The notes under the pieces: model-generated
Database searches by the model: none
Told to the model about the DNA's origin: nothing
What the model saw: the letters and a program-made list of their open reading frames with translations, nothing else
Program-made: the position numbers and the translations under genes
Shown here: one piece after another, positions 6,117 to 8,288 of the stretch
How the letters are laid out: every line of letters starts with the position of its first letter
Numbering within the stretch: the first letter of the stretch is position 1
From: an uncultured Oscillospiraceae bacterium
GTDB taxonomy: Bacteria; Bacillota; Clostridia; Oscillospirales; Acutalibacteraceae
Length of the DNA: 8,288 nucleotides
Direction of reading: 5' to 3'
NCBI GenBank assembly: GCA_900555545.1
Contig: USLQ01000029.1
Location: 1-8,288, forward strand

Positions 6117-8090
6117 ATGGCCATTGCAAAAATGAAGCTAGTGGGCGTGGCCGGGATCGTGGAACAGCTCGACGAGTTCATCGAGACCTGCTGTATGGAC
6201 GGCAATTTTCATCCGGAACCGGCGGCCCAATATCTGCCGGTCGATCTGGGATACACGCCGATGGAAGACGCCAATCCCTACGCCGATATGCTCCAGAAGG
6301 TGGAGGAGTTTGCCCACAACGCCCGGTTCGAGATCGCGCCGGTCCGGCATTTGAAACACACACCGACGGATGCAGAGATCCGCGCGTTTGTCGATCAACT
6401 CAACAGCGATGCCGGTAAGGCAGCCGCAGGGCGTAAGGATCTGATCGAGCAGCACCGGGCCTGTGAACGAGGAATTGAACAGCTTAAGCACTTTACCAAT
6501 TTTGAGGTAGATCTGGACGAGGTTTTTAACTGCCAGTATATTAAAGTCCGTTTCGGCCACCTGCCCAAGGATAACTATGAGAAGCTGCTCAATATGCAGG
6601 AGGATAACCCCTACGTATTCTTTGTGCCCTGTTCGGTGGACGCATTTGACTATTGGGGAATGTACTTTGCCCCGCGGGAGAAAATCGCGGAGGTCGATCA
6701 AATTTTCCAGAACCTGTACTTCAATCGCCTGCATATTCCCGGCGCCGCTGGTACGGCTAAAGAGGGGATTGAGCAGCTGCAAAAAAACAACGAGATTTTG
6801 GAGGAAATCCTAAGCAGGATCACCCAGCAGCTGGACGAGTATTGGGCGGAGAATGAGGAGCGATTTATTGAGGTCTATACACGGCTGACCTATCTCAAGG
6901 CGGTATACGATCTGCGCAAATATGCCGCAGTTAAAGGGCGTTACTTCTTTTTTGCGGGATGGGTTCCGGCCCGACAGGCCAGGAGTTTTGAGGCAAAGGC
7001 GAAAAAGATCCGGCGTTCGGCTTACGAGATCAGCGATCCCGATCCCAAATCACCCTCTAAACCGCCCGTACTGCTGAAAAACAATCCGCTTTTCAAACCC
7101 TTTGAGTTTTACATTGAGATGTACGGCCTGCCATCCTATGATGAGTTTGATGCCACCGGATTGGTGGCCGTCACCTATACAATTCTATTTGGGATTATGT
7201 TTGGCGATGTGGGGCAGGGGATCGTCCTGGCCATCCTCGGGTTCCTGATGTGGAAGCTCAAAAAGATGGCTCTTGGCAAGATTCTGATCCCGTGCGGCAT
7301 CGCGGCTACGCTCGGCGGATTTGTATACGGATCCGTGTTTGGCAATGAGACGTTGCTCGATCCCCTGTACACAGCCCTTGGCATGAGCGGAAAACCCGTC
7401 GAGGTGATGGATTCCGTTATCGGGCTATTGATCTTCTCAATCGGGATCGGCGTCGTGCTGGTGATCGTAGCGATGTTGATGAATGTGTTCGTCAGCATCA
7501 AGCGAAAACAAATCGGCCGGGCGGTATTCCACCACAACGGCGTGATGGGCATCCTGCTCTATGCGTCGCTCGTCACATTGGTGGTTCAACTCTTCACCGG
7601 GACAACCGTTGTCCCGACAGCCGCCCTGATTGCCATTATTATTGCATCGGTCATCCTGCTCTTCTTTGAGGGGATTCTCGTCAATCTGATTGACGACCGC
7701 CAGCACTGGAGGCCCGAGAGCTGGGGTGACTATATTCTGGAGAATCTGTTTGAGTTGCTCGACTACTTTATCTCCTACATGAGCAACACCATTTCTTTCC
7801 TGCGTGTTGGTGCGTTTGTGCTCGTACACGCCGCCATGATGACGGTCGTGTTTGCAATAGCCCAGGGGAATATCATCGTAATTGTTCTGGGCAATATCCT
7901 TGTTATGGCGTTGGAGGGGCTCCTCACCGGAATCCAGGCATTGAGGCTTGAGTTCTATGAGATGTTCAGCCGCTTCTACGAGGGCGAGGGCCGGCCGTTC
8001 GAAGGCGTAAAGATCGCCTATAAAGAGCGGGCAGATAAAAAGCGCAGCAAAAAATCCATTCAAAAACAAAAATTGGAGGAATCAAAATGA
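6117..8090 (+). CDS. ntpI: V/A-type ATPase subunit I (a-type membrane stator)
   Basis: The 657-residue protein has the subunit I layout: a soluble, partly coiled-coil N-terminal half (about 1-340) that anchors the peripheral stalks, and a C-terminal half with about seven or eight membrane helices (about 345-605) that forms the ion half-channels against the c-ring. FGIMFGDVGQG (358-368) is the conserved block of the first membrane helices. SNTISFLRVGAF (556-567) carries Arg563, equivalent to the essential Arg735 of yeast Vph1, and GIQALRLEFYEMF (605-617) carries Gln607 and the second conserved arginine, Arg610. The tail from about 634 is short and very basic. All functional residues visible in the family are present, so the pump should be active; whether it moves H+ or Na+ cannot be told from this subunit. 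Its stop overlaps the subunit K start as ATGA. The symbol atpI is also used. Confidence 0.96.
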   Translation: MAIAKMKLVGVAGIVEQLDEFIETCCMDGNFHPEPAAQYLPVDLGYTPMEDANPYADMLQKVEEFAHNARFEIAPVRHLKHTPTDAEIRAFVDQLNSDAGKAAAGRKDLIEQHRACERGIEQLKHFTNFEVDLDEVFNCQYIKVRFGHLPKDNYEKLLNMQEDNPYVFFVPCSVDAFDYWGMYFAPREKIAEVDQIFQNLYFNRLHIPGAAGTAKEGIEQLQKNNEILEEILSRITQQLDEYWAENEERFIEVYTRLTYLKAVYDLRKYAAVKGRYFFFAGWVPARQARSFEAKAKKIRRSAYEISDPDPKSPSKPPVLLKNNPLFKPFEFYIEMYGLPSYDEFDATGLVAVTYTILFGIMFGDVGQGIVLAILGFLMWKLKKMALGKILIPCGIAATLGGFVYGSVFGNETLLDPLYTALGMSGKPVEVMDSVIGLLIFSIGIGVVLVIVAMLMNVFVSIKRKQIGRAVFHHNGVMGILLYASLVTLVVQLFTGTTVVPTAALIAIIIASVILLFFEGILVNLIDDRQHWRPESWGDYILENLFELLDYFISYMSNTISFLRVGAFVLVHAAMMTVVFAIAQGNIIVIVLGNILVMALEGLLTGIQALRLEFYEMFSRFYEGEGRPFEGVKIAYKERADKKRSKKSIQKQKLEESK

Positions 8091-8288
8091 GTATTTTAGC
8101 AATTGCAATTCTGGCAGCAATCCCCGTTGTGGGTATCGTAGGTTCGATCGCATTTATGATTTATAAGCATTCCAAAGGGATGCCGACCAAAAAGGCGCTC
8201 AAGATGCAGATTGCAACCTTTGCGGCAATTGCCGTAATGGCGACTGTCTTTGCGTTTACCGCCTCTGCCGCCAGCGACAATACGGCGG
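8087..8288 (+). CDS. ntpK: V/A-type ATPase subunit K (proteolipid, N-terminal part only)
   Basis: The ATG overlaps the subunit I stop by four bases (ATGA) and has GGAGG seven bases upstream. The 67 visible codons give a hydrophobic segment (about residues 2-25), a basic loop (YKHSKGMPTKKALKMQ, 26-41) and a second hydrophobic segment (about 42-61) ending in TASAAS, then the window stops. This is not the ordinary start of a c-ring hairpin. It does fit clostridial subunit K proteins, which carry an N-terminal membrane or signal-like extension before the Gly-rich hairpin. The ion-binding glutamate and the glycine motifs lie beyond the edge, so the assignment rests on operon position and this N-terminal pattern. 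Another small membrane protein inserted in the operon remains possible. Confidence 0.75.
   Translation, partial: MSILAIAILAAIPVVGIVGSIAFMIYKHSKGMPTKKALKMQIATFAAIAVMATVFAFTASAASDNTA

Noticed and set aside
6138..6782. A 214-codon minus-strand open frame opposite the N-terminal half of subunit I
   Set aside because: It is antisense to a confident gene and has no recognisable motif or suitable promoter.
7437..8069. A 210-codon minus-strand open frame opposite the subunit I membrane domain
   Set aside because: It is rich in His, Gln and Asp in the way expected of the complement of hydrophobic codons, and lies over the essential arginine region of subunit I.

Overview
The window looks like chromosomal DNA from a Firmicute of the class Clostridia, probably a gut-type organism. 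The grounds are consensus-like sigma-A promoters, strong Shine-Dalgarno sites (AAGGAGG, GGAGGG, GGAGG), a V/A-type ATPase operon with a clostridial-style subunit K, and a cytosolic GH2 glycosidase of the kind common in gut Clostridia. Base composition looks even and moderately GC-rich by eye. I see no insertion sequence, phage gene, tRNA, rRNA or CRISPR array.

Left part (1-3067): a minus-strand family 2 glycosyltransferase with C-terminal TPR repeats runs off the left edge. It is divergent from a plus-strand GH2 beta-galactosidase-like enzyme, which has its own sigma-A promoter at 972-1000. The GH2 gene ends at a GC-rich hairpin that may terminate transcription from both sides.

Middle part (3068-4727): two minus-strand genes converge on that hairpin. 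The first is a membrane-anchored, outward-facing endonuclease/exonuclease/phosphatase (EEP) family protein. Just downstream of it is a short RidA-family fragment that has lost its C-terminal half and is probably a pseudogene. The EEP promoter carries an 18-bp perfect palindrome over its -35 box. The 307-base gap to the right holds divergent promoters for the EEP gene and the ATPase operon.

Right part (4728-8288): the first four genes of a V/A-type ATPase operon are tightly packed: peripheral stalk coiled-coil subunit, subunit C (the AC39/d-type link between rotor and c-ring), subunit I (the a-type stator with the essential arginine), and the N-terminus of subunit K (the c-ring proteolipid), cut by the window edge. 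Together they supply part of the peripheral stalk, the rotor cap and the membrane ion channel. The catalytic subunits A and B and the remaining stalk subunits presumably lie beyond the right edge.

I did not find a clearly new multi-gene system. The most useful leads are an 11-T run inside the spacer of the ATPase promoter, the palindrome in the EEP promoter, the truncated RidA gene, and the long N-terminal extension of subunit K.
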